A DNA stretch of 64,000 nt from Cercis canadensis (GCA_003255065.1 QAOA01002596.1:208280-272279); one strand, 5' to 3'; positions 12,337-23,942 are shown, counted from the stretch's first letter. Notes: a model not told the origin generated them from the letters alone. Program-made: numbers and translations.

Positions 12337-13029
12337 AATTAGGTGACTCTCCCTCAACCATGGTAGATGGCTATAATATGAGTGAGTGCTTCAAGTAGCT
12401 AGAAATTAATATAGCTTGTCTAATATATCAGTTTGGAGTTCTTAGATTCTTGGGTTTTTCCCCACTCTAGTATCAAGCACTTGCTAGTTGTAGAGTTGGT
12501 ATTAGTATCACATGGTTACTTGTCATTATGTTTCTGTGACTACTCATGGATTTGGTTCATTATATTTCTAAATATATTTGTCATTTACACTTTCAACTAT
12601 GGGTGTGACTGGAGAAAGGTTGAATGTAAGAAGTGAAAATCGTTGTATTCCTTCTAAGTCGTGGTCATTTGCAATTCATCATTTGTAAAAAAAAAAAATC
12701 ATTATTAACATGGAATAAAAATATGATGAAAATGTAACATCAAGAATCCAAACAAATCTTGTTGAATCACCTTATTTCGTCGTTACATGTGTTTACCCAA
12801 TCAATGTCAGTCTACAATTTCGTGCCAGTACGTTAACTGTTTGACAAAATGCCGCCAAAAGCCAATACTGCAATAATGATATTATGGCTGCATTAGTCCA
12901 CTTGAGCTTCATGTCTCTCCATCTTTGTTGACTGTTGTTAATTATCTTTCTTACAAAGCAGTGTCGCTTAAATTCCCACCCAGTCACTTCCTTTCTCCTT
13001 CTCGGCCTCCCATTTTCTTATCCAGTTCC
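12337..13029. other. intergenic between dioxygenase copies 1 and 2
   Basis: Holds the 3' flank of copy 1 and the promoter and leader of copy 2. A W-box core TTGACT lies near 12929. This segment is duplicated at 15845-16835. The copy here is the empty site for the solo LTR found at 16030. Confidence 0.6.
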
Positions 13030-14590
13030 ATGGCTGCAGCATTCTCCATTGCAAGTGATTTCTCACAACACTCTTCTACCCATGCAACCAATTTAACCAC
13101 TATCAAAAAATTATCTGAATCTGGCCTTGCTTCCATCCCTTCCTCTTTTGCCTCCAACAATCTTCAACATGTAGTAGTTATAGACCCATCAGAAGCTACA
13201 ATTCCCATCATTGACTTCTCCCTCCTTACCTCAAGCAACACTGAAGAAAAGTGCAAAACCATCAAAGATCTTGGCAAAGCTTGTGAAGAATGGGGCTTCT
13301 TCATGGTATGACACTTACTAGCTTAGCTTGATATGTTGAACAAAATTGTTTACTTGCCAAGGTATTATATGAACTGAGTACTAAATTTCTTGAGTCTCAG
13401 TTGATCAATCATGGTATCCCAGAGAGCCTGATTAACAGCATGATGGAAGGCGCAAAAGGATTTTTCGATTTGTCAGATGATGAAAAGAGAGAATTCCAAG
13501 GTAAGGATGTGTTTGATCCTATCAGGTGTGGCTCTAGCTTCAATACTGCTGTAGAGAAGGTGAACTGCTGGAGGGATTTCATCAAAGCTTTTGTGCATCC
13601 GGAGTTCCATTTCCCTCATAAACCTGCCGGGTTTAGGTACATCAATTTGTTTCTTAAATTACACAATCATAAGATTTAACATAGAATTGAGATATATGTA
13701 ATTTAGTAAATGAAAAGGGGTGTATGTAATTTCACTAAAACTCACAAAACAACAATAAACATGTTCTGTCTTCAATTCTTGATGCTGCAGTGATACCACA
13801 TCTCAGTACTTGGAAAAGATCAGAGAAGTCATAAGGGAACTGCTCAAAGGAGTATCAGAAAGCCTGGGATTGCAAGCAAACTACATAAATAAGGCTGTGG
13901 ATATTGAGTCAGGCTTGCAAATATTGGTTGCAAATCTATACCCACCATGTCCACAGCCAGAACTTGCAGTGGGCATTCATCCACACTCGGATCATGGATT
14001 GCTGACCATAGTTTTAGAAAATGGTATCAGTGGCCTTCAGAATCTGCACAATGGCAAGTGGGTCAAAGTGCATGCTCCTCCCAATGCCCTTATGGTGAAT
14101 ACAGCTGACCAACTTGAGGTGCCTCTCTAGCTTCCTTGTTGACTCTGTAGTAGTAATATATTTGTTGAATTGCACATTGTTTCATTGTCTAATGTAATTG
14201 TTTCAAACACTTATACCATATGTACTTATAAAAGAAAAAAGCTTATTGCACACTCTTACTCTCACATTGTCTCACACTAGTATGATTTTCTGTTGTTTTG
14301 GGTGCAAACTAGTTAGCTCTAACTTTCTTTGTTTTTTGAAGATTGTGACTAATGGGAAGTACAAGAGCAATATACATAGAGCAGTCTTGTACAGCAATGC
14401 TACAAGGATATCATTAGCAATCGCAAATGGACCATCATTTGAGGAAGTTGTGAGCCCAGCACCAGATCTTGTGAATGAAAGCCAACCACCAGCCTACAGA
14501 GCTATAACTTACAGGGAATACTTTAGAATTCACCAAAGCAACGCACTTGATAAGAAAAGTGCTTTGGATACTGTACGCATTCAAAATTAG
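13030..14590 (+). CDS. 2-oxoglutarate/Fe(II)-dependent dioxygenase, copy 2
   Basis: Four exons, 13030-13305, 13401-13636, 13791-14118 and 14342-14590, splice in phases 0, 2, 0 to a 362-residue protein. DIOX_N lies in exons 1-2 (PIIDFSLL, EEWGFFM, LINHGIPESL). The 2OG-FeII_Oxy domain has H236 and D238 (PHSDHG) and H292 (NIHRAV) as iron ligands and R302-x-S304 for 2-oxoglutarate. All catalytic residues are present. The predicted enzyme is a cytosolic oxidase that hydroxylates, demethylates or desaturates a small molecule, probably in specialised metabolism; the substrate cannot be read from sequence. It is nearly identical to copy 4 at 16836, and exon 1 has no differences. A W-box core upstream (near 12929) is altered in copy 4. 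Confidence 0.9.
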
Positions 14591-15256
14591 GTTCTCTGCT
14601 TGAGCCAAGCTTGATGGCTAATGATGTAGTATGAGTATGCTCTAAGTGCCTGGAAATAAATAAGAGCAACTTCGAGTTCTTAGATGCTTGGGTGTTCTAA
14701 ATATACCTTTTGTGTCAATGTCTTGTAACTAGTTGTGAGTATGGTTATCAGTATTGCTTTTCTAACTATTCATGGATTTTTTTTATTATTTATGTATATG
14801 TATATGTATATGTCTATATGTTTGCTATTTACACTCTTCCGGCAGGATGAGAGCTTGGTATAGGTACTAAAGGAAAAGGTTGCAAATATGAAGTAAAGTT
14901 CATTGTATTCTTGCTGGGTACTGGAACGATCATGGAATGAAAATGAGATGAATATGCAGTTTCAAGAATTCAAACAAATAATTTTCACTCATTTCATTTG
15001 TAATTGGAGTTTTGATGTTGTTGCCAAGTGTCTTTTTCTACAAACAGAAATGACTTAGTCAATAAGCAGCAATGTTTCATGCAAACAATATATGCAACTA
15101 AAAAAGAAAGACTCCTATATATTTTATAGCCTGGTGATGGAAGATATGCTTGGGATATATCTTAAAGTGCCAAGTGCTCTGCTTGATGAAATGCCACTAA
15201 ACAATAGAAGATGGTCCACTTGAGTATCATGCATCATTCATGTATTGAATCTTTGC
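14591..15256. other. intergenic, end of first duplication unit
   Basis: 3' flank of copy 2, no gene. It is repeated at 18351-19340, where an LTR interrupts it. A TATATG/TATGTA run lies near 14790-14815. The duplication unit ends at about 15257, where sequence switches directly to dioxygenase exon 3. Confidence 0.6.
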
Positions 15257-15257
15257 T

Positions 15258-15844
15258 AAGTGGGTCAAAAGTACATGCTCCTCCCAATGCCCTTATGGTG
15301 ATCACAGCTAATCAACTTGAGGTGCTTCTCTAGCTTCTTTTATGATTATGGTCTCAATTTATAGAATCTTTAGCAGTAATATGGTTAGTAAAATGATATT
15401 TTGCAAAGATTCTCAGTAATATGGTTCCCTGAGCAGCTGAGCTATATATAACTGCTCTATAATTTTGAGTCCATCTCATATTCATAGAATGTGCTACAAA
15501 TGCAATTATAATTTAGATCGGCAAGTACATAGTAATATCTAGCAGGATTTCGTTTGTGCAAATTAATCAGTTCTAACTTTCTTTGCTGTGCTCAGATTGT
15601 GGCTAATGGGAAGTACAAGAGCAGTGTACATAGGGCAGCCCTGTACAGCAAGGCTAAAAGGATATCACTTACAACAGGAAATGGACCATCACTAGACAAA
15701 GTTATAAGGCCAGCACCAGAGCTTGTGAATGAAAGCCACCCACCAGGCTACAGTGCTGTAACATACAGGGAATTCTTTGAAATGCACCAACTAAAGGAGT
15801 TTTACAAGAAGAGTGCTTTGGATTTTATACGCATTCAAAATTAG
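15258..15844 (+). pseudogene. truncated dioxygenase copy 3 (3' end of copy 1)
   Basis: Only the last approximately 64 bases of exon 3 (15258-15321) and exon 4 (15596-15844) are present, matching the end of copy 1, including its intron 3. No start, DIOX_N region or HxD iron motif exists. An extra A in GTGGGTCAAAAGTACATG shifts the exon 3 remnant out of frame. Exon 4 keeps a third-ligand histidine (SVHRAA) and RIS. The left edge abuts unrelated flank at about 15257, marking the breakpoint of a tandem duplication rather than gradual decay. Confidence 0.85.
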
Positions 15845-16835
15845 GTGACTCTCCCTCAACCGTGGTAGATGGCTATACTATATATGAGTGAAAGCTTCAA
15901 GTAGCTAGAAATTAATATAGCTTGTCTAATATATCAGTTTGGAGCTCTTAGATTCTTGGGTTTTACCCCACTTTAGTATTAAGCACTTGCTAGTTGTACA
16001 GTTGCTATAAGTATCACATGGTTACTTGTTGTAGATGCAATTTCTTAAGCCCAACTCTAAAAGCCCAAACCAAACTTATTATTAGCATATTACCTTCATT
16101 TTTTTCAACACCCTATAAATAACTCATCTATTATATGTACAAGACTTTTAACTTATCTCTCATTAATGATCCATTTTTAGCTTAGACCGACCTAACTTAA
16201 TTTTGGAACTCAGAAATAAGAGTCTGACCCTTTCTACTTATGCAGATTAGCTCGATCTCATCCAACCTCCGAGATTCACCCGACCTCGAGTTCAACTCAG
16301 GCATCGTCACTTGTGATTATGTTTTTGTGACTACTCATGGATTTGGTTCATTATATTTTTAAATATATTTGTCATTTACACTTTCAACTATGGCTGTGAC
16401 AGGAGAAATGTTGAATGTAAGAAGTAAAAATCGTTGTGTTCCTTCTTGGTACAAGAATAAATAGGATGACCTTATGATAAAGTCGTGGTCATTTGCAATT
16501 CATCATTTGTACAATTTTTTTCATTATTAACATGGAATAAAAATATGATGAAAATGTAACATCAAGAATCCAAACAAAACCTTGTTGAATCACCTTATTT
16601 CGTCGTTACATGTGTTTACCCAATTAATGTATGTCCACAATTTCGAGCCAGAACGTTAACTGTTCGACGAAATGCCACCAAAAGCCGATACTGCATTAGT
16701 CCACTTCAGCTTCATGTCAATCCATCTTTGATTGGCTGTTGCTAATTATCTTTCCAACAAAGCAGTGTCGCTTAAATTCCCACCCAGTCACTTCCTTTCT
16801 GCCTTTCTCAGCCTCCCATTTTCTTATCCAGTTCC
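15845..16835. other. intergenic with solo LTR, promoter side of copy 4
   Basis: Duplicate of 12337-13029 plus an inserted LTR (16030-16309) and a short extra stretch near 16448-16480. No gene seen. Confidence 0.6.
16030..16309 (+). mobile_element. solo LTR, 280 bp
   Basis: Begins TGTAGATGC and ends GCATCGTCA (TG...CA), flanked by the 5-bp target duplication CTTGT at 16025-16029 and 16310-16314. The duplicate segment near 12520 has one CTTGT and no insert, which proves an insertion after the segmental duplication. A TATA-like TATAAAT is at 16114-16120. No internal retrotransposon sequence remains, so recombination between LTRs probably removed it. Confidence 0.85.
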
Positions 16836-18350
16836 ATGGCTGCAGCATTCTCCATTGCAAGTGATTTCTCACAACACTCTTCTACCCATGCAACCAATTT
16901 AACCACTATCAAAAAATTATCTGAATCTGGCCTTGCTTCCATCCCTTCCTCTTTTGCCTCCAACAATCTTCAACATGTAGTAGTTATAGACCCATCAGAA
17001 GCTACAATTCCCATCATTGACTTCTCCCTCCTTACCTCAAGCAACACTGAAGAAAAGTGCAAAACCATCAAAGATCTTGGCAAAGCTTGTGAAGAATGGG
17101 GCTTCTTCATGGTATGACACTTACTAGCTTAGCTTGATATGTTGAACAAAAATGTTTACTTGCCAAGGTATTATATGAACTGAGTACTAAATTTCTTGAG
17201 TCTCAGTTGATCAATCATGGTATCCCAGAGAGCCTGATTAACAGCATGATGGAAGGCGTAAAAGGATTTTTCGATTTGTCAGATGATGAAAAGAGAGAAT
17301 TCCAAGGTAAGGATGTGTTTGATCCTATCAGGTGTGGCTCTAGCTTCAATACTGCTGTAGAGAAGGTGAACTGCTGGAGGGATTTCATCAAAGCTTTTGT
17401 GCATCCGGAGTTCCATTTCCCTCATAAACCTGCCGGGTTTAGGTACATCAATTTGTTTCTTAAATTACACAATCATAAGATTTAACATAGAATTGAGATA
17501 TATGTAATTTAGTAAATGAAAAGGGGTGTATGTAATTTCACTAAACTCACAAAACAACAATAAACATGTTCTGTCTTCAATTCTTGATGCTGCAGTGATA
17601 CCACATCTCAGTACTTGGAAAAGATCAGAGAAGTCATAAGGGAACTGCTCAAAGGAGTATCAGAAAGCCTGGGATTGCAAGCAAACTACATAAATAAGGC
17701 TGTGGATATTGAGTTAGGCTTGCAAGTCTTGGTTGCAAATCTATACCCACCATGTCCACAGCCAGAACTTGCAGTGGGCATTCATCCACACTCAGATTAT
17801 GGATTGCTGACCACAGTTTTAGAAAATGGTATCAGTGGCCTTCAGACTCTGCACAATGGCAAGTGGGTCAAAGTGCATGCTCCTCCCAATGCCCTTATGG
17901 TGAATACAGCTGACCAACTTGAGGTGCCTCTCCAGCTTCCTTGTTGACTCTGCAGTAGTAATATATGAGTTGAATTGCACATTGTCTGATTTTTTAATGT
18001 AATTGTTTCAAACACTTACACCCTCTGTACTTTTAAGAGAAAAATGCTTATTGCACACTCTTTTAACTCTCACATTGTCTAACTTTCTTTGTTTTGTGAA
18101 GATTGTGACTAATGGGAAGTACAAGAGCAATATACATAGAGCAGTCTTGTACAGCAATGCTACAAGGATATCAGTAGTAATCACAAATGGACCGTCATTT
18201 GAGGAAGTTGTGAGCCCAGCACCAGATCTTGTGAATGAAACCCAACCACCAGCATACAGAGCTATAACTTACAGGGAATACTATAGAATTCACCAAAGCA
18301 ACGCACTTGATAAGAAAAGTGCTTTGGATACTGTACGCATTCAAAATTAG
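16836..18350 (+). CDS. 2-oxoglutarate/Fe(II)-dependent dioxygenase, copy 4
   Basis: Four exons, 16836-17111, 17207-17442, 17596-17923 and 18102-18350, give 362 residues. This is the tandem twin of copy 2. Iron ligands H236, D238 (PHSDYG) and H292 and the R302-x-S304 pair are intact. Differences from copy 2 are few and mostly in exons 3 and 4: near the iron site H to Y after HSD and TIVLENG to TTVLENG, SLAIANG to SVVITNG after the RxS, and ESGLQI to ELGLQV. These lie around the active site or substrate entrance and could alter specificity. Intron 3 is about 55 bases shorter than in copy 2. Exons 1-2 are almost unchanged. Confidence 0.9.
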
Positions 18351-20112
18351 TTGACTCTGCTTGAGGCAAGCTTGATGGCTAATGATGTAGTATGAGTATG
18401 CTCTAAGTGCCTGGAAATAAATAAGATAAGAGCAACTTCGAGTTCTTAGACGCTCGGGTGTTCCAAATATACCTTTTGTGTCAATGTCTTGTTACTAGTT
18501 GTGAGTATGGTTATCAGTATTGCTTTTCTAACTATTCATGGATTTTGTTTATTATTTATGTATATGTATATGTTTGCTATTTACACTCTTCCAGCAGGAT
18601 GAGAGCTTGGTATAGGTACTAAAGGAAAAGGTTGCAAATAAGAAGTAAAGTTCATTGTATTCTTGCTTGGTACTGGAACGATCATGGAATGAAAATGAGA
18701 TGAATATGCAGTTTCAAGTGAGAAGTCACCGTTTTTTTTATTGTCGGTAAGAGATAATCATGCAGCTTACAAAAGTTGACCATAAAAGGATAAGCTTTGA
18801 AAACTCTAGTAAGTTCAAAGTTGATAAAAAAACTCTAGCTGAAATTTAAGTTTGACAAGGAAACTAATATTTTAGTTTCTTCTAGGATTGTAATATTATA
18901 TTAATTAAATTAGGCTATAAAAGGCTTGTAAATCATGCACCACATATATCAACATTTTAGAGTGAAGCATATTGAAAACATCTTTCTTCTCTTCCCGTGT
19001 GTATATGTGAGTAGTTATTCTTTCTCTTCTTCTATTTTTTCCTTCATCAAGAATTCAAACAAAATAATTTTCAGTCATTTCATTTATAATTGGAGTTTTG
19101 ATGTTGCTGCCAAGTGTCTTTTTCTACAAACAGAAACGACTTAGTCAATAAGCTGCAATGTTTCATGCAAACAATATATGCAACTAAAAAAGAAAGACTC
19201 CTATATATTTTATTGCCTGGTGACGAAAAATATGCTTGGGATATATCTTAAAGTGCCAAGTGCTCTGCTTGATGAAATGCCACTAAACAATAGAAGATGG
19301 TCCACTTGAGTGTCATGCGTCATTCATGTATTGAATCTTTACTAATTGTCTTTTACTATGGAGAAGTTTGTAACTATTCATGGATTTGGTTTATGAATAT
19401 ATTTGTGTTTTAATTTTTCTATTTTTAAGAGTTTTTTGAAAACTATGAAAAAAAAAATTCGACTGAACACACCCTTAACCTTTCACTTACATAAAAGAAG
19501 TGGGTCATTAAGTGATAACATAGAAATTAATAGTCACATCATCATTTAATGTGTCATGTATAATTTTTTTCGTTTCTTTTTATTAATTGGTGCTAATGGG
19601 AGATTACTTTAATTTATAGAGTGATTATTAAAAGATTAAGGTGACACTAAACATATATCAAAAACTAAATTAACACGGTAAACATATAATTCAAATAAAA
19701 AAATGTATTTTACTCAAAAATAATTGTAATCTTTCTTTTAAATAAGATTTACTTTACCCCTCCCCAACCTACTTAGATTTCTACGTTGCTTGTTTTGGCC
19801 TCCAAAGCTATATAGAATTGACATGATGTTTCGTGTGAAACACTACAAAACGTTAAAATTCTTATTTAAGCCTATATTAAGATATCCTTTGGATTTCGTA
19901 AGAGCTGGCACTGCTTGAGGAAATACCTGTAAACAATATAAAATGGTCCACTTGAGCTTCTCGAGTCTTTCATCATTGAATCTTAAATTTTTTGCTAATT
20001 GTTTTTTGTTTGCTACAAAGGAACAACATTATTGACCAACAGTGTCACACAAATTCATTATCTCTCCCTTCTTCTCTTCCTCTCTTCAACTTTCTTTCTC
20101 TTATCCAACTTC
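18351..20112. other. intergenic with solo LTR, before copy 5
   Basis: Duplicate of 14591-15257 up to about 19340, interrupted by an LTR at 18719-19046, then unique AT-rich sequence. Near 19950-20090 it resembles the leader of the other dioxygenase copies (TGGTCCACTTGAGCTTC, CAGTGTCACAC). No gene seen. Confidence 0.55.
18719..19046 (+). mobile_element. solo LTR, 328 bp
   Basis: Starts TGAGAAGTCACCG and ends TTTTCCTTCA, flanked by the 5-bp duplication TCAAG at 18714-18718 and 19047-19051. The sister segment at 14962-14966 has a single TCAAG continuing directly into AATTCAAAC, i.e. the empty site. TATAAAA at 18916-18922 would be the LTR promoter. It is unrelated in sequence to the LTR at 16030. 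Confidence 0.85.
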
Positions 20113-21753
20113 ATGGCGGCAGCAGTTCCCATTGAAACCACTATAAAATCATTGTCTGAATCTGACCTTACCTCCATTCCTTCCTGTTTTGCCTCCAAAA
20201 ATTTTCAGGATCTAGAAGTTATAGACCCACAAGATGGTACAATTCCCATCATTGATTTCTCTCTTCTTACCTCCAGCAACCCTCAACAAAAGTGCAAAAT
20301 CATCCAAGATCTTGGCAAAGCTTGTGAAGAATGGGGATTCTTCTTGGTATGAAGCTGCACTACCCAACTTAACAAGATATGTTTAAAAAAATCGTTTACT
20401 TGTAAGCCTACATATTATATGAATTGAGTACTAATGTTCACGAGTGTCAGTTGATCAATCATGGGATACAAGAGAGGCTGATGAAGAGCATAATGGATGG
20501 GGTTAAAGGATTTTTTGATATGTCCGATGAGGAAAAGAGAGAATTCCAAGGGAATCATGTGTTGGATCATATTACATGTTCTAGCTTCAATGCTGCTTTA
20601 AAGAAAGTGCAGTGCTGGAGGGATTTTCTCAAATGTTTTGTGTATCCAGAGTTCCACTTCCCTCATAAACCTGCTGGATTTAGGTACATAATTTCTCTGC
20701 ATAACTAGATCTTCCTAGAGTAATGATTGGAAGCAGTGAATGCATGTAAAGGAATATCTCATTTCCATCAAAATCAACCTTGGTTACAAAACTGAATATT
20801 ACTGGGCATAAAACAATGATCATGTTCAAGTTTGGAACTGTCAACCATAGTTTACACTGATTTAGATTGTGAAAGAAATAACTAAGGAAATAATGAGAAT
20901 AATAATAACAATTTTTGTGACTCCGATTCTGCAGTGATACCGCATTTGAGTATATCAAAAAGACTAGAGAAGTCACAATGGAACTTCTGAAAGGAGTATC
21001 AGAAAGCTTGGGATTGGAACCAAACTACCTAAGTAAGGCTTTGAATCTTGATTCAAACTTAGAACGCTTCGTTGCGAATCTGTACCCACCATGTCCACAG
21101 CCAGAACTTACAATGGGGATTCATCCTCACACAGATCCTGGCTTACTGACCATACTCTTGGAAAATGGTATTAGTGGCCTTCAGATTCTGCACAATGGCA
21201 AGTGGTTTAGAGTGTATGCTCCTCCCAGTGCCCTTATGGTGAATATAGCTGATCAACTTGAGGTACCTCTCACAGAGCTAGCTATAACTATATATCTATA
21301 TCTAGAAGGATTTTGTTTGTGCAAACTAATAAGAGAAAGGCTAGCTATGCATTACCTGAGATAGGATGTTAAGATCTAAATTATACGGAAAAAGTTTAAG
21401 TGAGTCCAGTTAAATTCAAATAATGAAGATATGAGAATAACTGATGTGTAAATAATATTACTTAGCTAATAAATGCTAATTTTCTTTAATTTGTTTAGAT
21501 TGTAACTAATGGGAAGTACAAGAGCACTGTACATAGAGCAACCCTGTACAGCAAGGCCATGACTACGAGGATGTCACTAGCAATGGCATATGGACCATCA
21601 CCAGACAAAGTTATCAGGCCAGCACCAGAGCTTGTGAATGAAAGCCACCCACCAGCATACACTGCTATAACATACAGGGAATACTATGAACTGCACCAAG
21701 CAAAGTCATTTGCTCAGAAAACTGCTTTGGATTGTATTCGCATTCAAAATTAG
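20113..21753 (+). CDS. 2-oxoglutarate/Fe(II)-dependent dioxygenase, copy 5
   Basis: Exons 20113-20346, 20451-20683, 20935-21262 and 21499-21753 join to 349 residues. The N-terminus is shorter than in copies 1, 2 and 4 because it lacks the serine-rich SDFSQ segment. One codon is missing in exon 2 (CSSF for CGSSF) and exon 4 has two extra residues (KAMTTRMS for KAKRIS). Iron ligands H221, D223 (PHTDPG) and H277 (TVHRAT) and R289-x-S291 are present, so the enzyme is predicted active. It is more diverged than copies 2 and 4 and closest in exon 3 to copy 1 (SLGLEPNY). Same strand and same splice phases as the neighbours, so part of the tandem array. Confidence 0.88.
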
Positions 21754-21958
21754 ATGGCTATATAATATATGAGTGATGCTTGAAATAGATAGAAATTAAT
21801 AAAAGGTGTCTCATGTATCAGCTCGGAGTTCTTAGCTGCTTGGGTATTTCCAATAAAGCAAGGTCTTGTTACCAGTTTCTAAGTTACAATTTGTATCACA
21901 TGGTTGTGCTTATTGTTTACACTTCCTCGTATTTTACACATATAAACATTTAAATTTA

Positions 21959-22763
21959 GGCTGACTGGCAGTTTTTGTCCCTTTATTTTATTGATTTTTA
22001 CAAGTCAATCTTTTATTTTTAAAAGTGAATGATTTAGTCCTCATATTTTACTGAGTTTGACAGTTTTAGTCTTTTCGTTAGTCAACCTAATGACATGCTG
22101 ACGTGGCATAAAGAAATTAGTTTTTTTATTGTTATCATGTTGATATAGCATAGAAAAAATAAATTTTAAATGTTAAATAATCATTTAAGCATAATTAAGT
22201 CATAATTAACAAAAAATGAGTTTTTTTATTCTTAAATAACCATTTTAAATTTTTTTCATAAAATTCAAATAGATAAAAAAAAATTCAGATCAAGTAAGAC
22301 ATGTAAAAAAGACATTCATATTTTTTTAGATTAAATTCATAAGAGATTTTACCAAAAATTTTAAATAAGATTATCTAATCTAAAAAAAATTGATTGTTTG
22401 AACTTTATGAAAAAATTTGAAATTTTTTTTATATGCTTGAATTTTATGAAAAAAATTCTAAAATGGTTATTTAATAATAAAAAAAACTCATTTTTTTTAT
22501 TAATTATGACTTAATTATGCTTAAATAATTATTTAATATTTTAAAATTACTTTCTCTGTGACACATCAACATAATAACAATTAAAAAAAACTAATTTCTC
22601 TATGTCACATTAGTATGTTCTTAGGTTGATTGTTTAGTTGACTAATAAGAAAACTAAAACTGTCAAACACCATAAAATACAGAAATTAAATTATTCACTT
22701 TTAAAAATAAAAGACTAACTTGTAAGAATCGATAAAATATGAGACTAAAACTACCAATAAATC
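21959..22763. mobile_element. foldback/MULE-type MITE, about 805 bp
   Basis: Two arms of nearly 400 bases are inverted copies of each other. The left arm reads GGCTGACTGGCAGTTTTTG; the reverse of the right end reads GATTTATTGGTAGTTTTAG. Further in, both contain CTTTTATTTTTAAAAGTGAA, and later GCATAATTAAGTCATAATTA. The element is bounded by the 9-bp direct repeat TTAAATTTA at 21950-21958 and 22764-22772. Long inverted arms and a 9-bp target duplication point to a Mutator-like non-autonomous element. No coding sequence. A transcript could fold into a long hairpin. Confidence 0.75.
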
Positions 22764-22772
22764 TTAAATTTA

Positions 22773-23124
22773 ACTGAACCATCTAAAAATTTTATTTAAT
22801 GGCTGAATAGTGTGAAATAATGTGACGTCATTAACATTTATATTTGTTCAAACATGCTCCCATCGTGGATTTGGTTAACTTCCCCTATTATTAAAATCTC
22901 TGTGCTTCATCATACAAGAAATGAGGCAAAGATGAATCGTGGCTTGCTTAAATGAAAGACACATGTCCCTTATCCCAAAGGCCGAATGAGGCAGAAAAGT
23001 CATATCAAACCTATTTTTGTCGAGCTTGGCAATGCAGGGCTTATATAGACTTTAGTGAAATCCAATTCTCTCTCTATCAGCTTCCCTTTGCCTCCTTCTC
23101 TTCTTCTTTCTAGCCCTTTTTCTC
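22773..23124 (+). promoter_or_regulatory. promoter region of copy 6, TATA box
   Basis: TATATAG at 23042-23048 lies 77 bases before the ATG at 23125, followed by a pyrimidine-rich leader. This places the start of transcription near 23075. Confidence 0.45.
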
Positions 23125-23910
23125 ATGGCTTCAACAGCTCCTGGGGTTAGCCAAGACCTAAGGAATAGAATTACAAGCGTTAAGTCACTAGCAGAATCAC
23201 CTGAGCTCACCTCCATCCCACCCTCATACAGCTTCACCACCAACCCAGATGATGAAAAAGTCGTAGACCCAGATGATGATCCAATCCCCATCATTGACTA
23301 TTCCCTCTTGATCTCTGGTATACCTGATCAACGTTCCAAAGCCATCCATGAGTTAAGGAAAGCTTGTGAAGAGTGGGGCTTCTTCATAGTGAACTATCAC
23401 CCTGTGCCAAAGAGCCTTATGGAGAAAATGGTTGATCAAGTTTTTGCCTTTTTCAATCTAACAGAGGAAGAGAAGCAAGAGTATGCAGGAAAGAATCTAA
23501 TGGACCCAATTAAGACTGGCACCAGCTACAATGCTTCAATGGACAAAGTACTATTCTGGAGAGACTTCATCAAAATCTTTGTTCACCCAGAATTTCACTC
23601 ACCTCACAAACCACCTGGGTTCAGGTTTTTCCTCATTTAACATCATTTTTTCTGATGATTCCAAATTTCCAATGGTCTATGTGTTCTATTCAGTGTGTAA
23701 GTTGTGGGTTGAAGTTTCAATGGACCTGGTTAAAAAAAAAAAAGTATGTTTTCAAGACCTGTGTGATTTTAATTTTTAAAAAATATTTTTTATTTTTAGA
23801 AAAAATAAAATAAAATAACTTATTTGATAGGGCTGTTTTTATTTATATGTTTTAAAATTTTATTTTAAAACTAAAAACAAGATAAGACTATTTTTAAAAA
23901 TAATTTTTTA

Positions 23911-23942
<32 letters not shown>

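Noticed and set aside
15554-15844. Complete small dioxygenase-like gene
   Set aside because: It is only the last exon plus intron sequence; no start, DIOX_N or HxD motif. Placed in the truncated copy 3.
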